A stretch of 7,470 nucleotides of DNA, taken from assembly GCA_024643595.1 (NCBI GenBank), contig JAHEMS010000149.1:1-7470 (forward strand). Reading direction: 5' to 3'. Below are positions 6,415-7,470 of this stretch, in pieces. Numbering within the stretch: position 1 is the first letter of the stretch; each line of letters opens with the position of its first letter. This DNA is from Bacteroidota bacterium (GTDB lineage: Bacteria; Bacteroidota; Bacteroidia; Cytophagales; Cyclobacteriaceae). Below the pieces are notes generated by a model. That model saw nothing but the letters and a program-made list of their open reading frames with translations, made no database searches and had not been told where the DNA came from. Made by a program: the position numbers and the translations under genes.

Positions 6415-7470
6415 TCAGTTATTTGGGGACTTAACTTCGAACGAGCAAGTCTGATAAACGGGCTCTCCTTGCTGAGAAATACCTTGTAGGATGGCTTGAA
6501 AGAGGCCGGTTTGATCAGACGAATAGAAATCAATTGATCGCTGAGCATTGTTAATGTTTATATCCGCTTGCCAGAACAACAAGTTTCTTTGGTCGGGCAA
6601 CCGACTTTGCTTATCACTGATTGTTTCATATTGTGGAGAATAAAATTCTTTCTTTTGTTGTAAGCCTTCATAGTCCAGGATAATGGTACCAGGATCAAAT
6701 TGAAAGTCACCAAGATCAGCCAGATATGTTTTTAAACTGATGATCCCCTCAAAATTGAATTCTCCGTAATAATAGCGACTAGCCATGATATCAATGGATT
6801 TAATTTTTAGCGGATCCATTTCCATAATTTTATCTGCATTAAAAATAGCTACTCCATCTAATAGCATTAAGGGGGCATTTTCAAAAATTTCAACTCTACG
6901 CTCATCGACAACTCTAAGAATGAAATGATCCTCTTTTTTCCTGACTCTTACTCCTTTCACATATTCCCGCAGGACTTCTTCCATTATGGGAAAGCGGGTA
7001 TATTCGTCCAGGAGATATCGTTCTGATGCGTTGCCATAAAAAGCAGAACTGTCGGCAACTTGAAATTTATTGGTTAACCTTCCACGATAAAAATTATCTT
7101 CAACCTGCATGGAAATACTCCGTTGCGTCAAGGATTCCTTTAGCTTTTCGGAGAGGTGTAAGTAGGGAAGTTTTTCTGCAGATATTTCTCGGGAGAAAGG
7201 CGATTTAATTTCAATTCGTGTGTTGTCTACTGTGTTGCCGGTTTGTAAGATTAGTTTTTTAGATCCAATCAAATGATCTGTTTCAAAAAGAACCTGACCG
7301 GTATGATTGCTATGTGAAATGTAAGTATGAATATGTTTATCTGGTGCGCCAAGATAAGCACGCATCCCTTGCATTGGTTTGGATGTATTCAAGTCTAATA
7401 TTATTCCGTAAATGATATGTCCCCGGAATTCAGGAATGTAGTCAAGTGTCTTAGTTTGCGATTGTTGCAC
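6415..7470 (-). CDS. C-terminal part of a large secreted beta-sandwich/TonB-plug-like protein (cut by right edge)
   Basis: The frame is open from the right edge to a stop at 6415, giving 351 full visible residues. The first visible codon happens to be GTG, but there is no signal peptide and the sequence opens inside a domain, so the gene almost certainly continues beyond the window. Residues about 17-90 look like an Ig- or carboxypeptidase-regulatory-like beta-sandwich (GHIIYGIILDLNTSKPMQGM). Residues about 150-250 resemble a TonB-receptor plug without a barrel: PLMLLDGVAIFNADKIMEMD, then IKSIDIMASRYYYGEFNFEG and IISLKTY. The tail (FYSPQYE, PDQRNLLFW, DQTGLFQAILQGISQQGEPVY) is typical of the C-terminus of large Bacteroidota proteins that carry alpha-2-macroglobulin MG2-like and plug-like domains. 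These are presumed to be envelope or secreted proteins of unclear role. It may be followed by the MFS gene, but the 94-base gap makes co-transcription uncertain. Confidence 0.82.
   Translation of the reverse strand: MQQSQTKTLDYIPEFRGHIIYGIILDLNTSKPMQGMRAYLGAPDKHIHTYISHSNHTGQVLFETDHLIGSKKLILQTGNTVDNTRIEIKSPFSREISAEKLPYLHLSEKLKESLTQRSISMQVEDNFYRGRLTNKFQVADSSAFYGNASERYLLDEYTRFPIMEEVLREYVKGVRVRKKEDHFILRVVDERRVEIFENAPLMLLDGVAIFNADKIMEMDPLKIKSIDIMASRYYYGEFNFEGIISLKTYLADLGDFQFDPGTIILDYEGLQQKKEFYSPQYETISDKQSRLPDQRNLLFWQADININNAQRSIDFYSSDQTGLFQAILQGISQQGEPVYQTCSFEVKSPNN

Noticed and set aside
7468..7470. GTG at the right edge as a true start codon
   Set aside because: The protein opens within a beta-sandwich domain without any export leader, and relatives are much longer; the GTG is a coincidence of the window boundary.

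Overview
The window looks like chromosomal DNA from a member of the Bacteroidota, probably a Cytophagales- or Chitinophagales-type environmental bacterium. Three things point there: a TonB-dependent receptor with an N-terminal carboxypeptidase-like domain, a large MG2/plug-type secreted protein, and starts preceded by A/T-rich sequence without a Shine-Dalgarno motif. Base composition looks even and moderately AT-rich throughout. I saw no tRNA, rRNA, insertion sequence, CRISPR array or phage gene.

All eight protein genes lie on the minus strand, so the window is transcribed from right to left. In that order they are: the C-terminal part of a secreted beta-sandwich/TonB-plug-like protein (7470-6415, cut by the right edge); a YbjJ-type major facilitator transporter starting at GTG (6320-5196); an exported DsrE-like protein (5031-4603); a secreted serine hydrolase of the class C beta-lactamase/PBP4* fold (4451-3303); a RimJ/RimL-type GNAT acetyltransferase (3281-2769); a secreted LpqC/PHB-depolymerase-like esterase (2621-1752); a secreted conserved protein of unknown function (1630-1028); and the N-terminal 261 codons of an outer-membrane beta-barrel TonB-dependent receptor (783-1, cut by the left edge).

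Spacing suggests that the DsrE-like gene, the hydrolase and the GNAT gene may be co-transcribed: 21 bases separate hydrolase and GNAT, and 40 bases separate the DsrE-like stop from the first possible hydrolase start. The other gaps are 94, 164, 147, 121 and 244 bases, so those genes may be separately transcribed. No gap reaches 300 bases. I found no convincing Bacteroidota promoter (TAnnTTTG with an upstream TTTG) in any gap. One hairpin lies after the GNAT gene.

Most products are exported, fitting a cell-envelope and secreted-enzyme neighbourhood. There is no SusD partner and no polysaccharide-degrading enzyme, so this is not a polysaccharide utilisation locus. The oddest point is a 37-codon in-frame stretch ahead of the serine hydrolase signal peptide that resembles the start of a second serine hydrolase. 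I do not see a clear new multi-gene system here.
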